Notes under the pieces: model-generated
Database searches by the model: none
Told to the model about the DNA's origin: nothing
What the model saw: the letters and a program-made list of their open reading frames with translations, nothing else
Assembly: GCA_036563805.1 (NCBI GenBank)
Contig: DATCLS010000094.1
Location: 62,001 to 126,000 of the forward strand
Direction of reading: 5' to 3'
Source of the DNA: DATCLS01 sp036563805
GTDB taxonomy: Bacteria; Actinomycetota; Acidimicrobiia; Acidimicrobiales; VFJN01
DNA: 64,000 nucleotides
Position numbers and translations under genes: made by a program
In this document: positions 34,983-42,587 of the stretch, piece after piece
Layout: each line of letters opens with the position of its first letter
How positions within the stretch are numbered: position 1 is the first letter of the stretch

Positions 34983-35989
34983 GAGGCCCCCCTCCGGGCG
35001 TCGGCGGTCGGGTCGGTCGGCTCTGTCGGCCCGGTCGTGTCGGATTCGTCGGTCGGCGCCCCGGCCCGGGACACGACGAACGGGTAGATGCGGGTGAAGT
35101 CCACGCCGGGCTCAGCGGCCGCGAACCGCTCCCACACCGCCGCCGTCACCGCGCCCAGCGCCGCCGGCCCGTTCTGGTCCTCGACGGCCCGCAGGTAGAG
35201 CCGGACGTCCTTGGCCATGAGCGAGTTGGCGAAGCCGGAGGCGTAGCGGCCGGTCAGCACGTGGGTCGGAAACTTGTCGTCAGTCGCCCCGCTCCGGCCG
35301 CTGGCCTGGTTGAGCACGTCGAGCATGGTCGCCATGTCGAGCCCGGCGGCCAGGCCGAACGCCACGGCCTCGCTGGTGGCGGCGAGCGCCGTGGCGGACA
35401 GGAAGTTGTTGGCCAACTTCATGGCTTGGCCCAGGCCCGGCCGCTCCCCCACCCGCCGGCGGCGGTCGCTCAGGCCGGCGAGCACCGGCTCGACCCGGGC
35501 GCAGGCGTCGGGCGCCCCGGCCACCATGACCGTCAGCGTGCGGGCGCGGGCCCCGGCCACCCCGCCCGACACGGGGGCGTCGACGTAGGCGACGCCGTGC
35601 TCGTCCAGCAGGGCGGCGATGGCCCGGGCCGCCTCGACGCCGACCGTCGAGGTGTCGACGACGTGGGTGGTCCGCCGCTCGGCGGCGGGCACGGCCACGA
35701 CCTGGCGCGCCACCTGCTCGGACGCCGCGCCGTCGGGCAGGCTCAGCACCACCACCGCGGCCCGCCGGGCGACCTCGGCGACCGCGGGCACGTGGGTGGC
35801 GCCCGCCGGTGTGCGCTCAGGGGCGTGGGCGTCGTGGGCGACGACGGCGTGCCCGGCGGCGACCAGGTTGCCGGCCAGCACGCTCCCCATGCTCCCCAGC
35901 CCGACGAAGCCGACGGGGCCGACCGTGTCGGCGGCCGCCTCCGGGCTGGCGGGACCCCCGGGGCCGGTGGTGTCGTCCGGCCCGGTCAC
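34979..35989 (-). CDS. 3-hydroxyisobutyrate-dehydrogenase-like NAD(P) oxidoreductase
   Basis: 336-residue beta-hydroxyacid dehydrogenase. Rossmann motif GFVGLGSMGSVLAGNL near 27-42; substrate-binding DAPVSGGVAGA near 137-147; catalytic lysine in GQAMKLANNFLSA near 196. The C-terminal 25 residues are a low-complexity Asp/Pro/Thr tail. GTG 35989 overlaps the upstream CMD stop (GTGA) and the stop overlaps the next CMD start (ATGA), so the three genes are tightly coupled. It probably oxidises a beta-hydroxy acid to a semialdehyde that a neighbouring aldehyde dehydrogenase could take. Confidence 0.9.
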   Translation of the reverse strand: MTGPDDTTGPGGPASPEAAADTVGPVGFVGLGSMGSVLAGNLVAAGHAVVAHDAHAPERTPAGATHVPAVAEVARRAAVVVLSLPDGAASEQVARQVVAVPAAERRTTHVVDTSTVGVEAARAIAALLDEHGVAYVDAPVSGGVAGARARTLTVMVAGAPDACARVEPVLAGLSDRRRRVGERPGLGQAMKLANNFLSATALAATSEAVAFGLAAGLDMATMLDVLNQASGRSGATDDKFPTHVLTGRYASGFANSLMAKDVRLYLRAVEDQNGPAALGAVTAAVWERFAAAEPGVDFTRIYPFVVSRAGAPTDESDTTGPTEPTDPTADARRGAS

Positions 35990-36432
35990 GGCCCGTCCCG
36001 CCGGGCGGCCCGGACCTCCTGGACGCAGCGACGGGCCGCGACCCCGGCGGGCGCCCCGCAGTAGCCGGCGATCTGGAACAGCAGCTCGTCGATCTCCTCG
36101 TCGCGCACCCCGGCCCGGGGCGCGCTGCGGACGTGCAGGCTGAACTCCTCCATCCGGCCGAGGGCGGCGGTCATGGCCATCACCAGCAGGCTGCGGTCGC
36201 GACGGCTGAGGGCGCCGCCCCGGGCCCACGGCATCCACGCCACCGCCGTGATGTAGTCCTGGAAGTCGGCGCCCACCGGGTCGACCTCGGGGTCCGCCGC
36301 CACCGCGTCGACGTAGGCGTCGCCGAGCACGGCCCGCCGCGCGGCCCGGGCGGCCGGGAGGCGCTCGGCCGGATCCGGCCGGCCGCGGGCCTCCCGGGGG
36401 TCGGGCTGGTCGGGGTGTCCGGCGTCGTCCAC
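35986..36432 (-). CDS. Carboxymuconolactone decarboxylase family protein (PcaC-like size)
   Basis: 148-residue CMD protein. GALSRRDRSLLVMAMTAALGRMEEFSLHVRSAPRAGV near 72-108 and a C-terminal DEEIDELLFQIAGYCGAPAGV match the gamma-carboxymuconolactone decarboxylase layout, with the E-x-x-x-H segment present. No other protocatechuate-branch genes are in the window, so a role in beta-ketoadipate metabolism is not supported. It lies 37 bases after an aldehyde dehydrogenase gene and is coupled to the HIBADH-like gene. Confidence 0.85.
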   Translation of the reverse strand: MDDAGHPDQPDPREARGRPDPAERLPAARAARRAVLGDAYVDAVAADPEVDPVGADFQDYITAVAWMPWARGGALSRRDRSLLVMAMTAALGRMEEFSLHVRSAPRAGVRDEEIDELLFQIAGYCGAPAGVAARRCVQEVRAARRDGP

Positions 36433-36469
36433 GGCGGCTCCTCGGTCGAAGGTCGGTGGCGGGCGCCCC

Positions 36470-37888
36470 TCAGAGCGTCAGGCTGATCGTCTTGACCTGG
36501 GCGTAGTCGTCGAGCGCCTCCAGGCCCTTCTCCCGCCCATAGCCGCTCTGCTTGTACCCGCCGAACGGCGTCTCGATGGTGAGCGGGCCGCCGTTCACGG
36601 TCACCTGCCCGGCGTCGATCCGCTCGGCCAGGCGCAGGCCCCGGGCGGCGTCGCCGCTCCACACGCTGGCCACCAGGCCGTAGTCGGTGTCGTTGGCCCG
36701 GGCCAGGGCGTCGGCCTCGTCGGTGAACGGCATCGTGACCAGCACGGGGCCGAAGATCTCCTCGCGGGCGATGCGCACGTGGGGCGGCACGCCGGCGTAC
36801 ACGGTCGGCCGGATGTAGAGGCCCTGCGCCGCCGGCCCCTCCTCGTAGGCGGCGCCGCCGGTGGCCGGCATCAGCCCCTGCTCCCGGGCCTCGGCGAAGT
36901 GGTCGAGCACCTTGCGGTACTGGGCCTCGGTGATCATCGGGCCGAAGTCGACGCCGGGCTCGAGCCGCTCGACGGCCTCGACCACGCGGCCGACGACCTC
37001 GTCGTGCACGGACGCCTCGACCAGCAGGCGGGTGGTGGCCGAGCACACCTGGCCGGCGTTCATCGCCACGGCGTTCACCGCGGCGGGCACGGCCCGGTCG
37101 AGGTCGGCGTCGGCGAAGACCACGATCGGCGACTTGCCGCCCAGCTCGAGCGTCGCCGGGATCAGCCGCTCGGCGGCGACGGCGGCCAGCCGCCGGCCGG
37201 TGGCGACCGAGCCGGTGAAGGCCACGCGGCGCACGTCGGGGTGGGCGGCCAGCGGCGTGCCGACGTCGGGGCCGGTGCCGGTCACGACGTTGAGCACGCC
37301 GTCGGGCAGGCCGGCCTCGGTGGCCAGGCGGGCCAGGGCCAGCGTCGAGGTCGACGTCAGCTCGGACGGCTTGGCCACGACCGCGTTGCCGACGGCCAGG
37401 GCGGGCGCCACCGCCCGCGCCGCCTGGTTGAGCGGCAGGTTCCAGGGCGTGATGATGCCGACGACGCCGTAGGGCTCGAGCCGCGTGTAGGTATGGGCAC
37501 CCCGGCCCAGGTCGATCGTGCGCCCGTGGTGGGCCCGGATCACCCCGGCGTAGTAGCGGAAGTAGGCGGCCGACATGTCGACCTCGGACCGCAGCTGGTG
37601 GGGCACCTTGCCGGTGCACGCCCGCTCGAGCTCCATGAGCTCGTCCGCGTGGGTCTCGATGGCGTCGGCCACCTTGTGGAGCAGCTCGCCCCGCTCGCCG
37701 GCCGGGCGGTCGGCCCACGCCGGCTGGGCGCCGGTCGCGGCGGCCACGGCCCGCTCGACGTCCGCGGCCGACCCGGCGGCGATCTCGTCGCCGGGCTGGC
37801 GGGTGGCCGGGTCCAGCGTGGGAAGGTAGGTGCCGGTCGCCGGCTCCACAGCCTTCCCGCCGATCCAGTGGTCATGGCGGACGCTCAT
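36470..37888 (-). CDS. NAD(P)-dependent aldehyde dehydrogenase
   Basis: 472-residue aldehyde dehydrogenase. VGIITPWNLPLNQAARAVAPALAVG near 138-162; FTGSVATGRRL near 219; catalytic Glu in LELGGKSPIVVF near 240; catalytic Cys in NAGQVCSATTRLLV near 275. ATG 37888 (MSVRHDHWIGGK) fits the family; upstream frame extension crosses the promoter region and is rejected. First gene of the minus-strand run leading to the Rieske pair, and divergent from another aldehyde dehydrogenase gene at 38010. The shared 121-base gap has a GAACGTTC palindrome. Confidence 0.93.
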   Translation of the reverse strand: MSVRHDHWIGGKAVEPATGTYLPTLDPATRQPGDEIAAGSAADVERAVAAATGAQPAWADRPAGERGELLHKVADAIETHADELMELERACTGKVPHQLRSEVDMSAAYFRYYAGVIRAHHGRTIDLGRGAHTYTRLEPYGVVGIITPWNLPLNQAARAVAPALAVGNAVVAKPSELTSTSTLALARLATEAGLPDGVLNVVTGTGPDVGTPLAAHPDVRRVAFTGSVATGRRLAAVAAERLIPATLELGGKSPIVVFADADLDRAVPAAVNAVAMNAGQVCSATTRLLVEASVHDEVVGRVVEAVERLEPGVDFGPMITEAQYRKVLDHFAEAREQGLMPATGGAAYEEGPAAQGLYIRPTVYAGVPPHVRIAREEIFGPVLVTMPFTDEADALARANDTDYGLVASVWSGDAARGLRLAERIDAGQVTVNGGPLTIETPFGGYKQSGYGREKGLEALDDYAQVKTISLTL

Positions 37889-37914
37889 CGGCGCCTCATC
37901 TCCCGTGCGTGTGA

Positions 37915-37922
37915 GAACGTTC
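37915..37922. promoter_or_regulatory. GAACGTTC palindrome between divergent aldehyde dehydrogenase genes
   Basis: GAACGTTC is followed by an AT-richer stretch (37923-37952) that could hold both promoters. The same core is at 29560-29569, and a spaced version at 18114-18132. CTAACAAGA read on the minus strand here (37925-37933) also occurs at 31047-31055. Confidence 0.4.
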
Positions 37923-38009
37923 CTCTTGTTAGAGTGTAATGCTAGTTCCGCGCGGGACCGCACCCAGGGAGCACCCAGCTCGGGTCGCCGGCGGGGCGAA
38001 GGAGGGACC

Positions 38010-39458
38010 GTGGAGCATCAACGACGTGCGTTCGTGGGCGGCGCCTGGTCGGACGCGACCGGCGACGTCTTCGAGGTGATCTCCCCGCACACCGAGCAGC
38101 CGATCGCCCGGGTCACCGCGGCCGGCCCCGCGGACGTCGACCGCGCCGTCACCGCGGCCCGCGCCGCCTTCGACGAGGGCCCCTGGCCCCGGCTCGACCC
38201 CTCCGAGCGCATCCAGGCCGTCCGCCAGCTGGCCGGGCTGTACGACGAGCGCCGGCGGGAGATGGCGCAGCTCATCACCGCCGAGATGGGGGCGCCGATC
38301 TCCTTCTCCAAGTTCGCCCAGGCGACCCTGCCGCTCACGTTGCTCAACGCCTTCGCCGACCTGGGCGAGGCCTACCCGTGGGAGGAGACGCGGCCGGGCG
38401 TGTTCGGCGCCGACCTGCTGGTCCGCCAGGAGCCCGTCGGCGTGGTGGCCGCCATCGTCCCCTGGAACATGCCCCAGTTCCTCATCGCCGGGAAGCTGGC
38501 GCCAGCGCTGGTCGCCGGCTGCCCGATCATCGTCAAGGCCGCCCCCGAGACGCCGCTCGACGCCCTGCTGCTGGCCGAGCTGGTCGAGCAGCTCGACCTG
38601 CCGCCCGGCGTGGTCAGCATCCTCGTCGGCGGGGGCGACGTCGGGGCCCAGCTGGCCCGGCACCCCGGGGTCGACAAGGTGGCGTTCACCGGGTCGACCG
38701 CCGTCGGGCGCCAGGTGGCGGCCGCGTGCGGCGAGGGGCTGAAGCGGGTGAGCCTCGAGCTGGGCGGCAAGTCCGCCGCCATCGTGCTCGACGACGCCGA
38801 CCCGGCCGCGGTGGCCGAGGGCGTCAAGGTGGCGGGCCTGATGAACAGCGGCCAGGCGTGCGTCGCTCAGACCCGGGTGCTCGTCCCCGCCTCGCGCTAC
38901 GACGAGCACGTCGACGCCCTGGCGGCGATGGTCGAGTCGGTCCCGGTCGGCGACCCCAACGACAAGGCCACCGAGATCGGCCCGCTCGTCGCCCGCCGCC
39001 AGCAGGAGCGGGTCCGGGGCTACATCGCCAGCGGCCGGGAGGAGGGCGCCCGGCTGGTGGTCGGCGGCACCGACCTGCCGGTCGGCGTCGACCGGGGGTG
39101 GTACGTCCGGCCGACGCTGTTCGCGGACGTCGACAACCGCATGCGCATCGCCCGCGAGGAGATCTTCGGCCCCGTGCTGTCGGTCATCCCCTACGACGGC
39201 GAGGACGAGGCGGTGCGCATCGCCAACGACTCCGACTACGGGCTGTCGGGCTCGGTGTGGACGGCGGACGGCGAGCGGGGCCTCGACGTCGCCCGCCGGG
39301 TGCGGACCGGCTCGTTCGGTGTCAACCAGCCCTACAGCATGGACCCGGCCGGGCCGTTCGGCGGGGTGAAGGCGAGCGGCATCGGGCGCGAGCTGGGCCG
39401 CGAGGGGCTGGAGGGCTACCTCGACGCCAAGGCCATCTCCGGGGCCCCGGCGGGCTGA
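38010..39458 (+). CDS. NAD(P)-dependent aldehyde dehydrogenase
   Basis: 482-residue aldehyde dehydrogenase. VVAAIVPWNMPQFLIAGKLAPALVAG near 146-171; FTGSTAVGRQVAAA near 226; catalytic Glu in LELGGKSAAIVLDD near 249; Cys in NSGQACVAQTRVLV near 281. GTG 38010 is preceded by AAGGAGGG at 5-base spacing, which decides the start. The reductase gene follows one base after the stop, so they form a two-gene operon facing the second Rieske cluster. Three complete aldehyde dehydrogenase genes lie in this 8.3-kb stretch. Confidence 0.93.
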   Translation: MEHQRRAFVGGAWSDATGDVFEVISPHTEQPIARVTAAGPADVDRAVTAARAAFDEGPWPRLDPSERIQAVRQLAGLYDERRREMAQLITAEMGAPISFSKFAQATLPLTLLNAFADLGEAYPWEETRPGVFGADLLVRQEPVGVVAAIVPWNMPQFLIAGKLAPALVAGCPIIVKAAPETPLDALLLAELVEQLDLPPGVVSILVGGGDVGAQLARHPGVDKVAFTGSTAVGRQVAAACGEGLKRVSLELGGKSAAIVLDDADPAAVAEGVKVAGLMNSGQACVAQTRVLVPASRYDEHVDALAAMVESVPVGDPNDKATEIGPLVARRQQERVRGYIASGREEGARLVVGGTDLPVGVDRGWYVRPTLFADVDNRMRIAREEIFGPVLSVIPYDGEDEAVRIANDSDYGLSGSVWTADGERGLDVARRVRTGSFGVNQPYSMDPAGPFGGVKASGIGRELGREGLEGYLDAKAISGAPAG

Positions 39459-39459
39459 C

Positions 39460-40572
39460 GTGTCGCCCTCGCCGGTGCCCGCCTCGACGGATCGCGACGC
39501 GGTCCGGCGCGCCCACGGCTTCCACCCGCTGCGGGTGAAGCGGGTCGTGCCGGAGACCGCGGACACCACGTCGTACGTGCTCGACGTGCCCGACGACCTG
39601 CGGGACGTGTTCCGCTACCGGCCGGGCCAGTTCTGCACGTTCCGGGCCCGGGTCGACGGTGCCGAGCACCTCCGGTGCTACTCGATGTCGAGCGCGCCCG
39701 AGACCGACGACGACCTGGCCGTGACCGTCAAGCGGGTCCCCGGCGGGCTCGTGTCCAACTGGCTCAACGACACGGTGCGCGAGGGCGACATCCTTGAGGT
39801 GACGCCGCCCGCCGGCGTGTTCTGCCCCCGCGAGGGCGACCACCCGATCGTGGCGTTCTGCGGCGGCAGCGGTGTCACGCCGATCATGTCGATCGCCAAG
39901 AGCGTGCTGGCCTCCACCGGTCGCCGGGTGCGGATGCTGTACGCCAACCGCGACGCGGACTCGGTCATCTTCGACGCCGAGCTGCGGCGGCTGGCCGCCG
40001 CCCACCCCGACCGGTTCGAGCTCCGCCACCACGTCGACACCGACGGCGGCTACCTCACCGCCGCCGACATCGCCACCTTCGCGGCCGCCAGCCCCGGCGC
40101 CGACTTCTACGTGTGCGGCCCGGAGCCGTTCATGGACCTGGTCGAGGGGGCCCTGCGGGCCAGCGGGGTCGACGACGACCGCATCCTCGCCGAGCGGTTC
40201 GTGGTGGTCGGCGATCCGGCCGGCGCCGACGGCGCAGGCGCCGCCGCTGACGGCGACGGGGCCGCGGGCGACGGAACCGCGGGCGCCGAGGCCACCGAGA
40301 CCGTCGTCATCGTGCTCGACGGCAAGGAGACCGAGGTCGCCTACCGGGCCGGCGACACCCTGCTCGAGACCGCCCGCCGGGGCGGGCTCCAGCCCCCGTT
40401 CTCGTGCGAGGCCGGCAACTGCGCCACCTGCATGGCCCTGGTGCGTGAGGGGGCGGTGACCATGCGGGCCAACAACGCGCTCACCCCGGAGGAGGTCGAG
40501 GAGGGCTGGGCCCTGACCTGCCAGTCCCTCCCCCGCGGCCGCCGCGTGATCGTCGAGTACGAGTCGTTCTGA
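39460..40572 (+). CDS. KshB-like ferredoxin-NAD(P)H reductase with C-terminal plant-type [2Fe-2S] domain
   Basis: 370-residue electron-transfer flavoprotein. FAD domain: YRPGQFCTF and RCYSMSSAP near 69-76. NAD domain: FCGGSGVTPIMS near 131 and YVCGPEPFMD near 215. A Gly/Ala/Asp linker leads to a ferredoxin domain with C316-x4-C321-x2-C324 and C354. This FAD-NAD-[2Fe-2S] order is that of KshB/HsaB-type reductases that feed single-component Rieske oxygenases. It is the only such reductase in the window and lies between the two Rieske clusters, so it probably serves both (inference). GTG start one base after the dehydrogenase stop. Confidence 0.92.
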   Translation: MSPSPVPASTDRDAVRRAHGFHPLRVKRVVPETADTTSYVLDVPDDLRDVFRYRPGQFCTFRARVDGAEHLRCYSMSSAPETDDDLAVTVKRVPGGLVSNWLNDTVREGDILEVTPPAGVFCPREGDHPIVAFCGGSGVTPIMSIAKSVLASTGRRVRMLYANRDADSVIFDAELRRLAAAHPDRFELRHHVDTDGGYLTAADIATFAAASPGADFYVCGPEPFMDLVEGALRASGVDDDRILAERFVVVGDPAGADGAGAAADGDGAAGDGTAGAEATETVVIVLDGKETEVAYRAGDTLLETARRGGLQPPFSCEAGNCATCMALVREGAVTMRANNALTPEEVEEGWALTCQSLPRGRRVIVEYESF

Positions 40573-40575
40573 CCC

Positions 40576-40601
40576 GCGAGCCGGCCCGTGGCCCGGCTCG
40601 C
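40576..40601. terminator. Bidirectional terminator-like hairpin
   Basis: GCGAGCCGG and CCGGCTCGC form a perfect 9-base stem with an 8-base loop in the 36-base gap between convergent reductase (ends 40572) and SDR (ends 40609) genes. No T-run, as is common in high-GC genomes. Confidence 0.6.
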
Positions 40602-40608
40602 CCGGCGG

Positions 40609-41400
40609 TCAGGTCACCCGGCCGCCGTTGACGCCGATGACCTGGCCGGTGACGTAGCCGGCCTCGTCGGACACGAGGAACGCCGTGGCCGCAGCGATGT
40701 CCTCGGGCCGGCCGGCGCGGCGCACCGGGGTGAGGTCGGCGTGGTGGTCGACCGTGCCGCCGAGCAGGCCCTTCTCCTCGGAGGCACGCAGCATGGGCGT
40801 GTCGATGAACCCGGGCGGGATCGTGTTGACCGTGATGCCCTTGGGCCCCAGCTCCTTGGCCAGCGCCTTGGTGAACCCGATGAGGCCGGCCTTCGACGAC
40901 ACGTAGTGGACCATGTACTGCTGGCCCTGCTGGGCGCTGGACGACGAGATGTTCACGATCCGCCCCCAGCCGACGGTGACCATGTCGGGCACGACGGCCT
41001 GGGCGCAGTAGAAGGGGCCGTTGAGGTTGACCGCCAGGATCCGGTTCCACGTCTCGTCCGTGATCTTGAGGAACGGGTCGAACCCGGTCACGCCGGCGTT
41101 GTTGACCAGCACGAGCGGCGGGCCCAGCTCGGTGCGCACCCGCTCGGCGGCCGCGCTCACCTGGGCCCGATCCGACACGTCGACGCCGCCGACCGCCAGC
41201 GCCACGTGCCCCTTCTCGCGGATCTCGGCCGCCACGCGCTCGGCGGCGCCGCCGTCGAGGTCGACCACGGCCACGGCCAACCGGTCCTCGGCCAGCCGCA
41301 AGGCGATGGCCCGGCCGATGCCCGAGCCGGCGCCGGTCACGAAGGCGGCCCGGACGGGGGTGGGGTCGCTGGTCGTCACGTCGGACACGGCGTCGGTCAC
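40609..41400 (-). CDS. SDR family oxidoreductase
   Basis: 263-residue classical SDR. Cofactor motif VTGAGSGIGRAIAL near 20-33; NNAGVTG near 95; catalytic serine in NISSSSA, and Tyr/Lys in YVSSKAGLIGF near 163-173; C-terminal YVTGQVIGVNGGRVT. Reads as an acetoacetyl-CoA-reductase-like or hydroxysteroid-dehydrogenase-like enzyme. GTG 41400 overlaps the TauD-like stop by 4 bases. Last gene of the operon Rieske, small protein, TauD-like, SDR; it may oxidise the alcohol produced by the oxygenases. Confidence 0.91.
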   Translation of the reverse strand: MTDAVSDVTTSDPTPVRAAFVTGAGSGIGRAIALRLAEDRLAVAVVDLDGGAAERVAAEIREKGHVALAVGGVDVSDRAQVSAAAERVRTELGPPLVLVNNAGVTGFDPFLKITDETWNRILAVNLNGPFYCAQAVVPDMVTVGWGRIVNISSSSAQQGQQYMVHYVSSKAGLIGFTKALAKELGPKGITVNTIPPGFIDTPMLRASEEKGLLGGTVDHHADLTPVRRAGRPEDIAAATAFLVSDEAGYVTGQVIGVNGGRVT

Positions 41401-42230
41401 GCCACGGCCTCCTCGCCGATGATGCTGGTGCGGTGCATGAGCCGCCGGGAGCTGGCGGCGTAGGGCTCGGCCCGGTGGAGCATGCCGGTGTTGTCCCAGA
41501 TGACCAGGTCGCCCCGCCGCCAGCGGTGGCGGAGCACGAAGTCGGGCCGGGTGGCCCAGCCGAGCAGCCGGTCGAGCAGCGCTCGGCCCTCGTCCGCCGG
41601 CCGGCCCACGACCTCGCCGGCCGTGGCGCCGATCAACAGCGACCTGCGCCCGTCGCGGCGGGTCCAGACGAGGGGGTGCTCGCGCGCCGGCGCCTTGGCC
41701 CACGCCGCCCGCTGCTCGGGCGTCGGGTCCGGGTGCACGAGTAGCTGCGAGGCGGCGAAGCTGTGGACCACGCGCACGCCCTCCAGCGCGGCCTTCTCGT
41801 CCTCGGGCAGCGCCTCGTAGGCCGCGTAGGTGGTGGCGAACAGCGTGTCGCCGCCCTCGTCGGACACCTCGCGGGCGGTGAGCACCGTGGCCTTGTTCGG
41901 CACGGCGTCGGTGGTCCCGTCGATGTGCCAGAAGAACGTGCCCTCGCGGTAGGCGGCCAGCTCGCTCTGGGACGGGTCGCGGGTGATCTTCGAGATCTCG
42001 GGGTGCGCCTCGTCGGTGCCCATCGGCAGGATCGCGACCTCGCCGAGCAGGCGGCTGAACGCGACGAGCTGGTCGTCGTCGAGGGCGGCCTCGCGGTACA
42101 CGACGACGCCCCGCTCCTCCAGGGCCGCCAGGCAGTCGTCCGCGACGCGCCGGTCGACCAGGGCGGCCCCGGCCAGGCCGGAGATCTCGACGCCGACGGC
42201 CGGCGTCGGCTCGGTGACGGTGACGGTCAT
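41397..42230 (-). CDS. TauD/TfdA-family alpha-ketoglutarate-dependent dioxygenase
   Basis: 277-residue Fe(II)/2-oxoglutarate dioxygenase. Iron ligands His102-x-Asp104 (FFWHIDGT) and a distal His in NTGMLHRAEPY near 252. The arginine expected to hold 2-oxoglutarate is in SSRRLMHRTSI near the C-terminus. Relatives oxidise taurine, 2,4-D-type aryl ethers or sulfates; nearby sulfur genes are absent, so an ether- or side-chain-oxidising role is possible. It starts 30 bases after the 108-residue small-protein gene in the second Rieske operon, and shares a 4-base overlap with the SDR gene. Confidence 0.91.
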   Translation of the reverse strand: MTVTVTEPTPAVGVEISGLAGAALVDRRVADDCLAALEERGVVVYREAALDDDQLVAFSRLLGEVAILPMGTDEAHPEISKITRDPSQSELAAYREGTFFWHIDGTTDAVPNKATVLTAREVSDEGGDTLFATTYAAYEALPEDEKAALEGVRVVHSFAASQLLVHPDPTPEQRAAWAKAPAREHPLVWTRRDGRRSLLIGATAGEVVGRPADEGRALLDRLLGWATRPDFVLRHRWRRGDLVIWDNTGMLHRAEPYAASSRRLMHRTSIIGEEAVA

Positions 42231-42260
42231 GGGGACTTCCCTCTCCGGTTCACACGCCGG

Positions 42261-42587
42261 TCAGACCACCGGCTCGGCCACCATGTCGAAGAACGCCGAG
42301 CCCGAGTCGGGGATGCGGGGCTGCTTGAACACGTTCACCGCGTACGAGACGAGGATGAACGAGTAGAGCAGGTGGAGAAGCCGGGTGGCGTCGTCGGGCA
42401 GGTGGGCGAGGTCGAGCCCGTCGAGGTAGGTGACGGCGGCCTCGGCGTGGGGGGCGACGGCGTCGTAGAACGCCTCGAGCTCGTCGATGTTCTTGGACAG
42501 GCGCATGGCGTAGCGCTCGGCGCGGGTGGGCCGGGCCCAGTCGTCGACGTACGGTTCGAGGTCCTCGAACCCGCGGGGCAGGGTCAT
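42261..42587 (-). CDS. Small conserved protein paired with Rieske oxygenase (paralogue 2)
   Basis: 108 residues, same length as the product of 32668-32994, and alike over the DWA...EP core (DWARPTRAERYAMRL, DELEAFYDAV, LPDDATRLLHLLYSF, KQPRIPDSG). ATG 42587 overlaps the Rieske stop by 4 bases (ATGA), so translation of the two is coupled and their products are probably needed in fixed ratio. No known domain, no metal motif, no signal peptide. The central LLHLLYSFILVSYAVNVF segment is strongly hydrophobic and could touch membrane or pack on the oxygenase. Family unknown to me. Confidence 0.78.
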   Translation of the reverse strand: MTLPRGFEDLEPYVDDWARPTRAERYAMRLSKNIDELEAFYDAVAPHAEAAVTYLDGLDLAHLPDDATRLLHLLYSFILVSYAVNVFKQPRIPDSGSAFFDMVAEPVV

